A stretch of 64,000 nt of DNA. It comes from Nocardia altamirensis NBRC 108246. GTDB taxonomy: Bacteria; Actinomycetota; Actinomycetes; Mycobacteriales; Mycobacteriaceae. The translations under genes were made by a program, and so were the position numbers. The notes below the pieces were generated by a model. That model saw only the letters and a list, made by a program, of their open reading frames with translations, had not been told where the DNA came from and did no database searches. This document shows positions 36,227 through 44,703 of this stretch, one piece after another (position 1 is the first letter of the stretch; each line of letters begins with the position of its first letter). The stretch is taken from NCBI RefSeq assembly GCF_001612685.1, contig NZ_BDAY01000029.1, positions 1-64,000 of the forward strand, read 5' to 3'.

Positions 36227-37696
36227 TTATCTCGGCAGTCCGCTGATCGACGCTGGAGCCGCGAGCGGCACCGAGGGTGTGATGGCCAATTCGGTGAGGT
36301 CGACGGGGACCGGGATCGGGTAGTCACCAGTCAGGCAGGCGGTGCACAGCCCGGTCGAATCCTCAGGGTGGATGGCGGCGAGCATCGCGTCGAGCTCGAG
36401 GTAGGCCAGCGAGTCCGCGCCAAGATAGTCGCGCAGCTCGTCGACCGTCATGTGTGCAGCGACCAGCTTCGAGCGGTCGGTGGTGTCCATCCCGTAGTAA
36501 CACGGCCACCGATACGGAGGAGACAGCACCCGCAGGTGAATTTCGGCGACCCCGGCGCCACGCATCATCCGCATGGTTTCACGCAGGGTTGTGGCACGGA
36601 TGATCGAATCCTCCACCACCACCAGGCGTTTGCCCTCGATGTTTTCCCGGATGGGGTTGAGTTTGATCCGGACAGCGGCGGCCCTTAGTTCCTGGGTCGG
36701 TGCGATGAATGTGCGCCCGATGTAGCGGTTCTTCACGAAGCCGTCGACATACGGGATGCCGGACTCGTGCGCATAACCCTGCGCGCCGGGCACACTCGAC
36801 TCCGGGACCGGCACGACCGCGTCGGCCTCGACAGGGGCCTGCCTGGCCAAGGCCTCGCCCATGCGCTGACGCACCCGGTGAACGTTCTCCCCACGCAGCC
36901 GGCCGTCAGGGCGGGCGAAGTAGACGAACTCGAAGGAGCAGAACTTCGACCGGATCTGCTCGGCGGGAAACGGTGCCAGCGACTGGACTCCGGTCTGGTC
37001 GATCACCACCATTTCGCCGGGCTGAATCTCGCGCACCATTTCCGCGCCGATCACGTCCAACGCGGGCGTCTCCGACGCCAGGACCCAGCCGTTGTCGAGT
37101 TTGCCCAGAATCAGTGGCCGAATGCCGTGTGGGTCACGGACTCCGATGAGGAAATCCTGGCTCAGCAGCACGAACGAGTAGGCACCGCTCAACTGCGGCA
37201 AGGTGCGAACGAACGCTTCGACCAGTTCAGATTGGGTACCGGTGGCCTCGGCGGGCAGCTCGCGTGCGAGCAACTCCGCGGCCAGACCGCTGTCGCTGCC
37301 TGCCGCGCTCGGGGGCAGTCCGAGGGTCTCGGCAAGCTGCGCGGTGTTGACCAAGTTGCCATTGTGGGCGAGGGCGAACTGATGGCCGCCGAGGTCGCGA
37401 TAGACCGGCTGCGAGTTCTCCCAATCACCGGAGCCGGTAGTGGAATAGCGAGTGTGGCCGATGGCCAGATCACCGCGCAGTGTCTGCAAGCGGTTGTCGT
37501 TGAAGATGGCCGAGACCAGGCCGTTGTCCTTGTCGACCCAGATCCTGCCCTGGTCGCTGACTGCGATCCCCGCGGCTTCCTGCCCGCGGTGTTGCAACGC
37601 GAACAGGCCGAGATAAGTCATGTGTGAAACGGGACTGCCGGGGGCGTAAAGCCCGAAAACGCCGCAAGACTCCTTGGGAGCGCTGTCGTCCACCAC
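36227..37696 (-). CDS. purF: PurF-like amidophosphoribosyltransferase, divergent paralogue
   Basis: A 489-residue protein, GTG start at 37696. The N-terminal Ntn glutaminase has a short propeptide then CGVFGLYAPG (nucleophile Cys 11), GHTRYSTTGS and AHNGNLVN. Four [4Fe-4S] cysteines match the Bacillus type: SKFCSF, RWPCYY and LCTAC. The PRPP loop reads VVVEDSIIRATTL where the usual form is VDDSIVRGTT, so an Asp is Glu and a Gly is Ala. It is not next to purM or purL and lies convergent with the biosynthetic operon, 39 bases from it. It may be a second copy serving resistance or biosynthesis, or the only purF. The glutaminase half looks intact; the altered PRPP loop is the odd point. Confidence 0.85.
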   Translation of the reverse strand: MVDDSAPKESCGVFGLYAPGSPVSHMTYLGLFALQHRGQEAAGIAVSDQGRIWVDKDNGLVSAIFNDNRLQTLRGDLAIGHTRYSTTGSGDWENSQPVYRDLGGHQFALAHNGNLVNTAQLAETLGLPPSAAGSDSGLAAELLARELPAEATGTQSELVEAFVRTLPQLSGAYSFVLLSQDFLIGVRDPHGIRPLILGKLDNGWVLASETPALDVIGAEMVREIQPGEMVVIDQTGVQSLAPFPAEQIRSKFCSFEFVYFARPDGRLRGENVHRVRQRMGEALARQAPVEADAVVPVPESSVPGAQGYAHESGIPYVDGFVKNRYIGRTFIAPTQELRAAAVRIKLNPIRENIEGKRLVVVEDSIIRATTLRETMRMMRGAGVAEIHLRVLSPPYRWPCYYGMDTTDRSKLVAAHMTVDELRDYLGADSLAYLELDAMLAAIHPEDSTGLCTACLTGDYPIPVPVDLTELAITPSVPLAAPASISGLPR

Positions 37697-37772
37697 CTGA
37701 GACTACCTGACCGGTATAGGGCTCCTGGACGTTCGCCTCAGAACTACAAGGGGAACAGCCAGAGCACGGCTG

Positions 37773-38408
37773 CTAGTCGGCCATGCTGGCGTGCTGTCTG
37801 TCATCCGAGGACCTATAGGGATCGGAGCCGGCCTGACTGATGCGAGCATGCAGGTGCATGTCATGCCACCCATCCAGATGTAGCCCAGAGCTGTATTTCG
37901 TTCCTTCCCAACGAAAGCCGGATTTGTGCGCCACTCGGCACGAAGGCTCGTTGTGGACTGAATGAGTCAACTCGAGTCGATGAAAACCGGCATCGTCGAA
38001 GGCCCACGCGGTCAACGCCTCGACTGCACGCGGGACAACGCCGCGGCCTCGCGCGGCCGGCATCGCCCAGTACGCAACTTCGGCCTGCCCAGCGACGAGG
38101 TCCATGTGCTTCAACGAAACCCTGCCCACGACGCGGCCGGTGCTAGTCTCCGCGACCGCCCAATGGGCACGAATCGCTATGTGCCACGCCATATTCCACT
38201 CATCTATCCATTCGTCGGCTTCGGCGATCGAACCAGCGGATCGCACATGCCAACGCTGGATGTCCCGATCTTGAAACGCTTCGAAAACAGCCTCGGCATC
38301 ATCGGTCACCCACGGCCGCAACAGCAGACCACCTTCAGCGGAGAGGGCAGGTTGCTCGGTCTGGGTGAACCGAGCTGATTGGACGACATCCTCTGTCAAT
38401 TCAGGCAT
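37773..38408 (-). CDS. RimJ/RimL-type GNAT acetyltransferase
   Basis: A 211-residue protein from ATG 38408. The GNAT core shows LLLRPWVTDDAEAVFEAFQD, then VAYWAMPAARGRGVVPRAVE, with the acetyl-CoA loop ARGRGV near 126, and VHNEPSCRVAHKSGFRWEGT, the conserved N-x-x-S-x-x-V-x-x-K-x-G-F of RimJ/RimL enzymes. Such proteins acetylate N-termini or small amines. It is upstream of the purF-like gene on the same strand, 76 bases away. Substrate unknown. Confidence 0.82.
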   Translation of the reverse strand: MPELTEDVVQSARFTQTEQPALSAEGGLLLRPWVTDDAEAVFEAFQDRDIQRWHVRSAGSIAEADEWIDEWNMAWHIAIRAHWAVAETSTGRVVGRVSLKHMDLVAGQAEVAYWAMPAARGRGVVPRAVEALTAWAFDDAGFHRLELTHSVHNEPSCRVAHKSGFRWEGTKYSSGLHLDGWHDMHLHARISQAGSDPYRSSDDRQHASMAD

Positions 38409-38729
38409 CAGTCGCCCTGATGAGGCACACGGACCCGACGGGGGCGATCCGGTACATCGGTAGCGCGGGTCCCCCGGGTCCCCGCACCAGCCGCGCGATA
38501 CGAGACCAGTCAGTACTCATTTGCCAATCGTATGCTCTGGCAAATGCTGGCAGGTACCGACAGTCGGCCTACCCTGCCCTGAGCTGCTCGATCTCGCACC
38601 GTTGGCAACGTACCGGCCGAGCGAGTTCTCCACCACGTGCTTCACGTCGCCGGGAACGCGTAATTGAACGCCGGAATGCACTACTGTCATGCGGCCCATC
38701 GCCTCCGCCCTCGTAAGTCCGAGATCCCC
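38409..38729. other. Intergenic, nothing recognised
   Basis: About 320 bases upstream of the GNAT gene. Frames are short and Arg/Ser-rich. It presumably contains the promoter of the GNAT gene, but no element is clear. Confidence 0.3.
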
Positions 38730-39386
38730 TCAGACGGTGGGGGATTCGGGGACACTTTCAGAGCTCGATTCGGCCACGTTGGTCCAGTTATAGTGCTCAG
38801 CGAGCTGCCGCCGTAACCGAACAGCGTCTTTGCGGTCAGAGGCCGGCCACGCCTTCCACGAGACCCATTCCAGGCCGCTCTCGTGTAGTCGTTTGACGCA
38901 CGAACGGAATTTGTAGGTGAAGCTGATGTGGATCGGAGCGCCCGCGTTGCCGAACAGCGCGTACGCCACATGGGTGCCGTTGGTCGGGATTCGGTCCTTG
39001 TCCAGTCCTTCCCATCCGGATTCACCGCTCCAGGTGCCGTCACTGTTGTTCGGGGTGGCCGCGGCGAAGCGGCGCAAAGAGTTGAGGTCGTGAGGGATGT
39101 GCCGCAACCAGCGCTGCGAGTATCCAGGACGACCCTCAGCCCGGATACGCTCGTAGACCTCGGTCAGCCCTCGCCAATCCAGGTGCCCGTCTTCGTGCGC
39201 CGCGGCGGCGCAACGGATGTAGTCCTCCTCCGCTGCCAGTTGCTCAGCGTGCAGGCACTGCACCTTCGCTGCGGCAGCGTCAAGCAACGCGAGGACGCTC
39301 TCCGAGCGAGAGCTTTGGCTCACATCACCTACTTTGCCCAGTGTCCGTGGATCAGGTGGTTGGACCGCAGGCCCGGTAGCGGACAT
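38730..39386 (-). CDS. Hypothetical protein, 218 residues
   Basis: ATG 39386 is the likely start; TTG 39398, directly next to the upstream stop at 39400, is possible and would couple the two genes. The N-terminal third is helical (SVLALLDAAAAKVQCLHAEQ, LAAEEDYIRCAAAAHEDGHL). The middle has TEVYERIRAEGRPGYSQRWL. The C-terminal region resembles an alpha/beta fold with YKFRSCVKRLHESGLEW. No known domain was recognised. It appears co-transcribed with the gene at 39400-39915. Function unknown. Confidence 0.6.
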   Translation of the reverse strand: MSATGPAVQPPDPRTLGKVGDVSQSSRSESVLALLDAAAAKVQCLHAEQLAAEEDYIRCAAAAHEDGHLDWRGLTEVYERIRAEGRPGYSQRWLRHIPHDLNSLRRFAAATPNNSDGTWSGESGWEGLDKDRIPTNGTHVAYALFGNAGAPIHISFTYKFRSCVKRLHESGLEWVSWKAWPASDRKDAVRLRRQLAEHYNWTNVAESSSESVPESPTV

Positions 39387-39399
39387 GGTGTACGCCAAG

Positions 39400-39915
39400 T
39401 CAGAGATCCCGGCCGCATGGGCCGAAATACCGGCATTCGATCAGATCACGTGCGTTGAGCGCGCGAGCTGCGGGTTCCAGGCGGTCGAGCAGCACGCCGA
39501 CCTCGGTGAGGTCCAGTTCGCCGGCGTCGTTCCCGATGACGAGGTGGTGTTCGGTCTCGGTGTGGTCGGGGCATCCACGCATGTATCCGGCTCCGTCGAC
39601 ATTCAAGCCCAACCGGTACTGCGGGTGGTCGAGCCACTCTATGCCGAAGCGACAGACCAGCGGGTAGGGACCACCCTCGATGCTGTTCAGCGCGACACCG
39701 CCGAAGCTGTCGGGGTAGCGCCAGCTGGTGCTGGGTTTCGTGGGCATGCCGTTGTCGTCGAGGGTGTTGTAGTCAGGATGGATGATGACCCATCCGCGGT
39801 CGGTCAGGAACTCGTGCATGCGGTGCAGGTGGGCCGAGTCGAGGCTGACGTTGCAAAACGCAAGATCCACCACGGGAGTCCCTTCGCAATGAGTCGTATT
39901 GATACCTGAATTCAT
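39400..39915 (-). CDS. Hypothetical protein, 171 residues
   Basis: The ATG start at 39915 gives MNSGINTTHCEGTPVVDLAF. The sequence has mixed alpha/beta character, with a stretch HRMHEFLTDRGWVIIHPDYN and a C-terminal helix LTEVGVLLDRLEPAARALNA. It reads like an immunity- or contact-type small protein, but no family is recognised. Its stop lies just before the start of the 38730-39386 gene. Function unknown. Confidence 0.6.
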   Translation of the reverse strand: MNSGINTTHCEGTPVVDLAFCNVSLDSAHLHRMHEFLTDRGWVIIHPDYNTLDDNGMPTKPSTSWRYPDSFGGVALNSIEGGPYPLVCRFGIEWLDHPQYRLGLNVDGAGYMRGCPDHTETEHHLVIGNDAGELDLTEVGVLLDRLEPAARALNARDLIECRYFGPCGRDL

Positions 39916-39930
39916 TTGTTGCGCACGAAA

Positions 39931-40122
39931 CTAGCCGTTCCGGCGGAAGCGCGCCGCCGAAACGGCTGAGCCGCCGGACTCCAAAGCGCGTGGATAGAGC
40001 TGCCCCGGCGCCAAGGTCGCCATGGCCCTGAACCACCGGTCCAGGGCCGCCAATTCCGGTGTAGTTCGTACCGAACGCGGTCGATACCGTAGCGCGGCAC
40101 TCACCCGCGTTCCAGCCGTCAT
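39931..40122 (-). CDS. Possible small protein divergent from imuA-like gene
   Basis: A 63-residue frame from ATG 40122, oriented away from the imuA-like gene. RYRPRSVRTTPELAALDRWF and RAMATLAPGQLYPRALESGG are plausible helices. Its start is about 60 bases from the SOS box at 40184, which could control both directions. No homologue is recognised, and it may be a chance frame. Confidence 0.3.
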   Translation of the reverse strand: MTAGTRVSAALRYRPRSVRTTPELAALDRWFRAMATLAPGQLYPRALESGGSAVSAARFRRNG

Positions 40123-40183
40123 GGCGATGATTGCCGATCGATAGCTCGGATCTCGACTTCCGGCCAGGGCCGTGTCATGCTTA

Positions 40184-40199
40184 TCGAACCTATGTTCGA
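40184..40199. promoter_or_regulatory. SOS box (LexA operator)
   Basis: TCGAAC-CTAT-GTTCGA is a perfect palindrome matching the mycobacterial/actinobacterial LexA site TCGAAC(N4)GTTCGA. It overlaps two in-frame ATGs (40177, 40192), which therefore are unlikely starts of the imuA-like gene. The gene is predicted to be DNA-damage inducible. Confidence 0.85.
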
Positions 40200-40209
40200 T
40201 TTTCGGGAA

Positions 40210-41004
40210 GTGGCGGGCGGTGACGGGCGGCCAGATGCTGGTGTCCGTTCGTCGGCAACGACGCGTGGTCGCGCAGCTCAGCTAGACGATCTTCGCTCCC
40301 GCATCGACGCCATCGAGCGTCGTCGCGGGGGCGGCGGCGCGGCAGCAACACCGTCGGCAATGGCTGCGCCATCGGCCGGCGCCGGGGTGGTGCCGATCCC
40401 CGGCGGCCTCGGCGAAGTTCTGCCACAAGCGGGACTGCCGAAAGGGGCTGTAGTGAGCTGCAGCGGAGGCGGCTACGTGCTGCTGGGTCTATTGGCGGCA
40501 GTCACCGCGGGCGGTCGGTGGGTGTCGGTGCTCGGCATGGCCAGGGCCGGATGGCTGGCCTTCCATGAACTGGGCGGCGATCTCAGCCGCCTGGCCCACA
40601 TCCCCACCAGCGGGCCGGACCCTTTGTCGGTGGCCAGCGTCTTGCTCGATGGAATGGATGTGGTGGTGGTCGACGGAGAGGTGGACGCGCCGCCAAGTCG
40701 CACCCGTGCCCTCATCGCCCGCGTGCGCCGCCATGACTCGGTGCTGATCGTCACCAATAGTGGCCTCGTACGCCCTGATCTGGAGATCCGTTCCCGCACA
40801 GCGGGTTATGTCGGCCTCAGCGCGGGAGGCGGACGCGTGCGCGCGGTCGATATCGACGTCCAAGTGATCGATCGAGTCGGGCGCCGGGCCGTCACGCCGC
40901 TACGCCTCGGAGGAGCTGGTGACCAACGGCTGGCCTGGACTAATCGCGCAGCAGCAGCAGCAGACGCCGCCGCAACGTCGTCGAACTGGACGCGGACCGG
41001 ATGA
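40210..41004 (+). CDS. ImuA'-like mutasome accessory protein
   Basis: The likely start is GTG 40210, just after the SOS box, giving 264 residues. GLGEVLPQAGLPKGAVVSCS, then GGGYVLLGLLAAVTAGGRWV, ELGGDLSRLAHIPTSGPDPL and VASVLLDGMDVVVVDGEV match the RecA-like ImuA' proteins of mycobacteria. A canonical Walker A lysine is absent, as in that family. ImuA', ImuB and DnaE2 together carry out mutagenic translesion synthesis. No imuB or dnaE2 follows here; the next gene (40919) overlaps the 3' end in another frame. It may act with components elsewhere, or be an orphan. Confidence 0.75.
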   Translation: MAGGDGRPDAGVRSSATTRGRAAQLDDLRSRIDAIERRRGGGGAAATPSAMAAPSAGAGVVPIPGGLGEVLPQAGLPKGAVVSCSGGGYVLLGLLAAVTAGGRWVSVLGMARAGWLAFHELGGDLSRLAHIPTSGPDPLSVASVLLDGMDVVVVDGEVDAPPSRTRALIARVRRHDSVLIVTNSGLVRPDLEIRSRTAGYVGLSAGGGRVRAVDIDVQVIDRVGRRAVTPLRLGGAGDQRLAWTNRAAAAADAAATSSNWTRTG

Positions 41005-41338
41005 ATTCGTGATGGCGAAACAGGATCGTTTCTTTCCACTCCGTCGGCTGGGAACACCGCACCCGGCCCGGGTCGATCCGCGGCGGGCGTGGGTAATGCC
41101 CGTCAGCACCAGAAGATCCGAAGGCAAACCAGCCATCGGTGTTGCCGCCTACAGCCTTGATCCGTGCTCCGGGGGCGACTGGCTGCCTGCGGTTGTGCAC
41201 CGGTGGGCGAGGCTGCGATTCGGTGGAGTGATCGGCTGGTGGGCCGAGGTGGCATTCGAGGTGTCCACGCATAACGGCGAGATGTCGGTGACTTTTCGGC
41301 AGTGGGTGCCCGAGGACGCGGTCAGTCCGGTCGAATAG
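40919..41338 (+). CDS. Hypothetical protein overlapping the imuA-like 3' end
   Basis: GTG 40919, preceded by AGGAG 3 bases upstream, starts a 139-residue protein that overlaps the imuA-like gene by 86 bases. It opens with a polar, Gln-rich segment and continues RFFPLRRLGTPHPARVDPRR, GKPAIGVAAYSLDPCSG, then WARLRFGGVIGWWAEVAFEV. This is the position where imuB usually starts, but no Y-family polymerase feature is present. Function unknown. Confidence 0.55.
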   Translation: MTNGWPGLIAQQQQQTPPQRRRTGRGPDEFVMAKQDRFFPLRRLGTPHPARVDPRRAWVMPVSTRRSEGKPAIGVAAYSLDPCSGGDWLPAVVHRWARLRFGGVIGWWAEVAFEVSTHNGEMSVTFRQWVPEDAVSPVE

Positions 41339-41396
41339 CGCCAATTGTTGACCGAATAGGAGCGGTAGCACAAATTCGGTCTCGCGACCGGCCGCT

Positions 41397-41939
41397 TCAT
41401 TCGTCAAAAGCCGAGTATCCCGTTGCAGCGTCGCCAGCCGGAATTCTGCAATCCTTTGCAAAGGCGCGGTTGAAGCTAGGTCTTCCTTGCACATAGGGCG
41501 GGATTGGTCGATACACGGACGAGGTGTACAGACGAATGGCGGCCTGGTTGTACGACCCGGTTTCCAGAAGCAACTCGTGGGCGCCTTGCGTAGACGCGTG
41601 TTGTTCGAGCCTGAGGAGGATGCGACGGGCCACTCCCTGCCTACGATATTGCGGTGCGACGTACATCTTGCGGATCTCGAAGACCCCTTTGCGATCGCGA
41701 TAGGTGCGTATGCCACCGCATGCGATGGGGATCTCTGGCTCTGTGTATGCGATGACGAACAGTCCACGTGGAGGCTGGTACTCCGATGGTTTGTCCAGGT
41801 TAGGCGGATCGTCGAATCCGACAAGCACGCGCCGCTCCCTGGCGTAGTCACACAGCAGTCGAACAGAATCGGGGTGATCGAAATCGCGCGCGGAAAGTGA
41901 GGCCTCGACCGGATCGTTGAACCGGGGTAGATGCGACAT
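41397..41939 (-). CDS. GNAT acetyltransferase
   Basis: A 180-residue protein from ATG 41939. The GNAT core is evident: VIAYTEPEIPIACGGIRTYR, FEIRKMYVAPQYRRQGVARR (acetyl-CoA loop QYRRQGVA, about 118-125), LLRLEQHASTQGAHELLLET and NQAAIRLYTSSVYRPI. The last segment corresponds to the conserved N-x-x-A-x-x-x-Y motif. The substrate is unknown; general GNATs of this size often modify small amines or antibiotics. It is convergent with the 40919 gene. Confidence 0.85.
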   Translation of the reverse strand: MSHLPRFNDPVEASLSARDFDHPDSVRLLCDYARERRVLVGFDDPPNLDKPSEYQPPRGLFVIAYTEPEIPIACGGIRTYRDRKGVFEIRKMYVAPQYRRQGVARRILLRLEQHASTQGAHELLLETGSYNQAAIRLYTSSVYRPIPPYVQGRPSFNRAFAKDCRIPAGDAATGYSAFDE

Positions 41940-42216
41940 GGCATCTATTCTCCCAGCCGGTGACCAGAGTTCTGTTCATGACCAGTCGCTCCTTAGTGAA
42001 TTGCTGATCAGGGCAAGGTGTTTGGATAGGGCAACGCTCATGGAGCGGGCTGGGTCGGCAGGGGAGATGGGTCTGGGTCCGGGGAGATCGCCAGCACCGC
42101 GCGGCCAGGCCGGGCGAACCGGTCGATGACCATACGTTCCTACGCCAGGAACGAGCGCTCGCAATCACCGGTTTGGCAATCGAGCACCGCGAAGGTGTAC
42201 CCGCCTACCTCGATCG

Positions 42217-42447
42217 ATGCGTCTGCACCGCAGAGCTAGACCGTCCGGTGGCAGCCCCCACGGGATCTACGACCTGTGCGGCAACGTATGGGAATGGCAA
42301 TCCAGCGAAACCAGCCACGACCGCTTCGAGCTGAAAGGCAGTGCCTTCACCTCGTTGTTCGACCGGGCCGCTCTTGCGGAGTTCAGCGACGCGCACCATA
42401 CGATGCTCGATGACGACCCCGGATTCCGCTGCGTCACAACCGAAATG
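42217..42447 (+). pseudogene. Remnant of a formylglycine-generating enzyme-like gene
   Basis: GGSPHGIYDLCGNVWEWQSS is the diagnostic G-x-x-D-x-x-G-N-V-W-E-W signature of the FGE-sulfatase family. ELKGSAFTSLFDRAALAEFS and DDPGFRCV (the usual family end, GFRCV) follow. The N-terminal two thirds of a normal protein (about 280 residues) are absent, and the frame runs on into unrelated sequence to 42624. It is a C-terminal gene remnant; no activity is expected. Confidence 0.75.
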
Positions 42448-42574
42448 ATGAGGTCGAGGCCGCCCGCGACTTCGCGGCGGCGAGGTTGGCCGATCAGGCC
42501 TCCGGCCCCCACTCGACACTTCCGCCTGCTCGTTCTGGTTCGTGTTACACCCGAGCAGTGCGCTGTGTGTAGAT

Positions 42575-43112
42575 CTAGACAGGAAATGTATCGGTGCGCC
42601 GATAGATGCATTCTCCCCTGTTAGCGGCGTCTATTGCTGCTGAAACACGTTGCCAGTAATACGGTTTCAGCCTTGACTGGGCTTCCTCGGTGGTGACGAA
42701 TTCCCAGCCGTCGAGTTCGTCGTCGGCTGCGCGCAGGGCTGCGATTGTCTTGGTGGTCAGGACTCCGCCGTCGAAGATCATCATGATGCTGTCGTCCCAG
42801 GTCCCGTGGGGCGCTATCCAGTCGATGACGAGCAGGGGCAGAGCCGTGGTGGTTGGCAGGTGCAGCCCGAGCTCTTCGGTGAGTTCGCGGCGCAGGGCGT
42901 GGTCGGGGGCTTCGTTGGCTTCGCACATTCCGCCGGGGAGGTCCCAGAGTGGTTTGTAGGCGGGGTCGACGAGCAGGATACGGCCGTGTTCGTCGCGGAG
43001 TAGGGCGTCGGCGCCGATGCGTTTGCGTGCTTGGCGCCGGTTGCCTTCGGCGAGGTGGCCGTTGGTATGCGTCGGGGTCGCGTTGGTAGAGCGGCTGTTC
43101 GGTGTGGCTCAT
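42575..43112 (-). pseudogene. Nudix hydrolase with a frameshift near its start
   Basis: From ATG 43112 the protein opens MSHTEQPLYQRDPDAY, then leaves the family frame. In the neighbouring frame it continues NGHLAEGNRRQARKRIGADA, LLRDEHGRILLVDPAYKPLW and the Nudix box GGMCEANEAPDHALRRELTE-EL-G, to a stop at 42575. Removing one C near 43064-43067 (TACCAAC to TACAAC) joins the two parts. No start codon exists in the downstream frame before the Nudix box. It is therefore either a recent null mutation or a base-call error. Intact, it would be a Nudix pyrophosphohydrolase of about 178 residues. Confidence 0.8.
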
Positions 43113-43337
43113 GTGACAACTGTCCAGCGTTGCGGTTGCCCGGTGAAGGTGAGGTCTGTCCAGGCTCGTTGGCAGGTAGCGAGCGCGCCGGTGAGACTGC
43201 GGTCGTTGTTCGTGAGACACGCCGTGGCCAGCTAACCAGTTTGATCGGTGGTCTCTGCGACGATGCGAGAGCCCGGTGCTCTCGGTGCCGCTGGACATCT
43301 GGATGCCTGGTCGGAAGATCAGTGACAGGACACAACG

Positions 43338-44072
43338 ATGACCGTTTCACGCTATCGCCATCGAATATGGGCCGTCGGTGCGGCGTGCGCCGGCCTGTTG
43401 GTGTGCGCATGCGCCGCCTCCTCGGCGGAGCCGGCGCCCGGCCCCCTGTGCGCACTCAGCGTCACTCAGGAGTGCGCGCCGATCGGTCGAACGATCGATG
43501 CGACGGTGGCGCGGGTTCAGCTTGAGGCCTTACGGGTGGCCGGTCGAGCTCCGAAGTCCGGCTACAGCAGAGACCAGTTCGGAGAGCGATGGTCCGATGA
43601 TGTGTCAGTGCCGCTAGGCCACAACGGCTGTGACACCCGAAACGACATCCTCAAACGCGACCTCATCCAGGTGAGCTTCGTGCCGAGAACACGGGACTGC
43701 AAGGTCGCGGCTGGTGAGCTCGCCGATCTCTACACCGGCAAGGACATCCATTTTGTCCGCGGGGCCACCACGTCCGATGATGTGCAAATCGACCATGTGG
43801 TCGCGCTCTCGGATGCTTGGCAGAAAGGCGCACAGCAACTCTCGCCGGAGCGGCGCCGCGACATGGCCAACGATCCGCTGAATCTGCAGGCGGTGGACGG
43901 GCCGACGAATCAGGCCAAGGGCGATTCCGATGCCGCGACGTGGTTGCCGCCGAGCAAGGGCTACCGCTGCACCTATGTGGTCCGCCAGATCCGGGTCAAG
44001 GCCGCCTATGGGTTGTGGGTGACCGGTGCGGAGAAGGCCGCGATGTCCACAGAGCTCGATTCTTGTGGCTGA
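43338..44072 (+). CDS. Secreted HNH nuclease (DUF1524-like)
   Basis: A 244-residue protein. The N-terminus (MTVSRYRHRIWAVGAACAGL, then LVCACAASS) is a signal peptide with a possible lipobox at VCAC. The mature part has GYSRDQFGERWSDD, then RTRDCKVAAGELADLYTGKD, followed by DDVQIDHVVALSDAW, the H-V catalytic centre of the DUF1524/GmrSD-like HNH nucleases often found as secreted nucleases in Actinobacteria, and NDPLNLQAVDGPTNQAKGD. It would degrade DNA outside the cytoplasm. Its stop overlaps the start of the next gene by 8 bases. Confidence 0.82.
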   Translation: MTVSRYRHRIWAVGAACAGLLVCACAASSAEPAPGPLCALSVTQECAPIGRTIDATVARVQLEALRVAGRAPKSGYSRDQFGERWSDDVSVPLGHNGCDTRNDILKRDLIQVSFVPRTRDCKVAAGELADLYTGKDIHFVRGATTSDDVQIDHVVALSDAWQKGAQQLSPERRRDMANDPLNLQAVDGPTNQAKGDSDAATWLPPSKGYRCTYVVRQIRVKAAYGLWVTGAEKAAMSTELDSCG

Positions 44073-44640
44073 TCGCCATGTTGAGCGCAGACGGTTCTGG
44101 CACGGCGGGGTGCCGGGGTTTCAGATCGGGCACGACATCGTGCCGCGGGCGGAGTTGCCGCAGGATCATGTCGAGCACATTCTGTCCACGCGCAACGATC
44201 CGACCGATCCGGGGTGCGTCTATGTCACCGAGCTCAAGCGGCTGGGCAATGCGTTCGCGATTCGCTACGGGTTGAGCCGGCCGGATCCGTATCCGCGCGT
44301 TGGCGCGTTGTACGAGGTCGAGCCGATCGGTGAGTTGGAGCCGGACGAGGACTTCCCGCCTTCGGCGCGCTGCTGGAAGGTTCGGCGCGCGCGGGTGATC
44401 GCGGTATCGGATGCGCATGTGCAGGGTTCGGAGAAGATCTTCAATCGGGAGAGCGGTCGGTATTCGCGGTGGACCGACGATACGCCGATCTACAGCCCGC
44501 AGGGCTATCTGCTGCCGTGGCCGGAACTGCGGGCGATGGGCGTGACGGCGCAGGACATGGTGCATCTGGGCCGATGGGTGAGCTACCAGCGGGTGAAATT
44601 CAACACCGCGACCCGCAAGTTCATGATCGGCGACCTCTGA
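44065..44640 (+). CDS. Arr-like ADP-ribosyltransferase fold protein
   Basis: GTG 44065 overlaps the nuclease stop and gives 191 residues; GTG 44026 is an alternative. RRFWHGGVPGFQIGHDIVPR (His in FWHGG), then CVYVTELKRLGNAFAIRYG (Tyr in VYVT) and GALYEVEPIGELEPDEDFPP followed by WKVRRARVIAV resemble the H-Y-D/E layout of Arr, the rifampin ADP-ribosyltransferase, and of related small ARTs. It has an additional C-terminal segment (YSPQGYLLPWPELRAMGVTA). Target unknown. Coupling to a secreted nuclease is unusual; it has no signal peptide itself. The fold assignment is inferred from motif layout. Confidence 0.5.
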   Translation: MADRHVERRRFWHGGVPGFQIGHDIVPRAELPQDHVEHILSTRNDPTDPGCVYVTELKRLGNAFAIRYGLSRPDPYPRVGALYEVEPIGELEPDEDFPPSARCWKVRRARVIAVSDAHVQGSEKIFNRESGRYSRWTDDTPIYSPQGYLLPWPELRAMGVTAQDMVHLGRWVSYQRVKFNTATRKFMIGDL

Positions 44641-44703
44641 GGGAGACGCGAAAGCGCCTGGGGCACAGCACCCTAGCGCCTATCGGGATGAAGTGCACGC
44701 CTT

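Noticed and set aside
40177..40209. ATG 40177 as start of the imuA-like gene
   Set aside because: The perfect SOS box covers this segment; a LexA operator inside the coding region is less likely than a start at GTG 40210.
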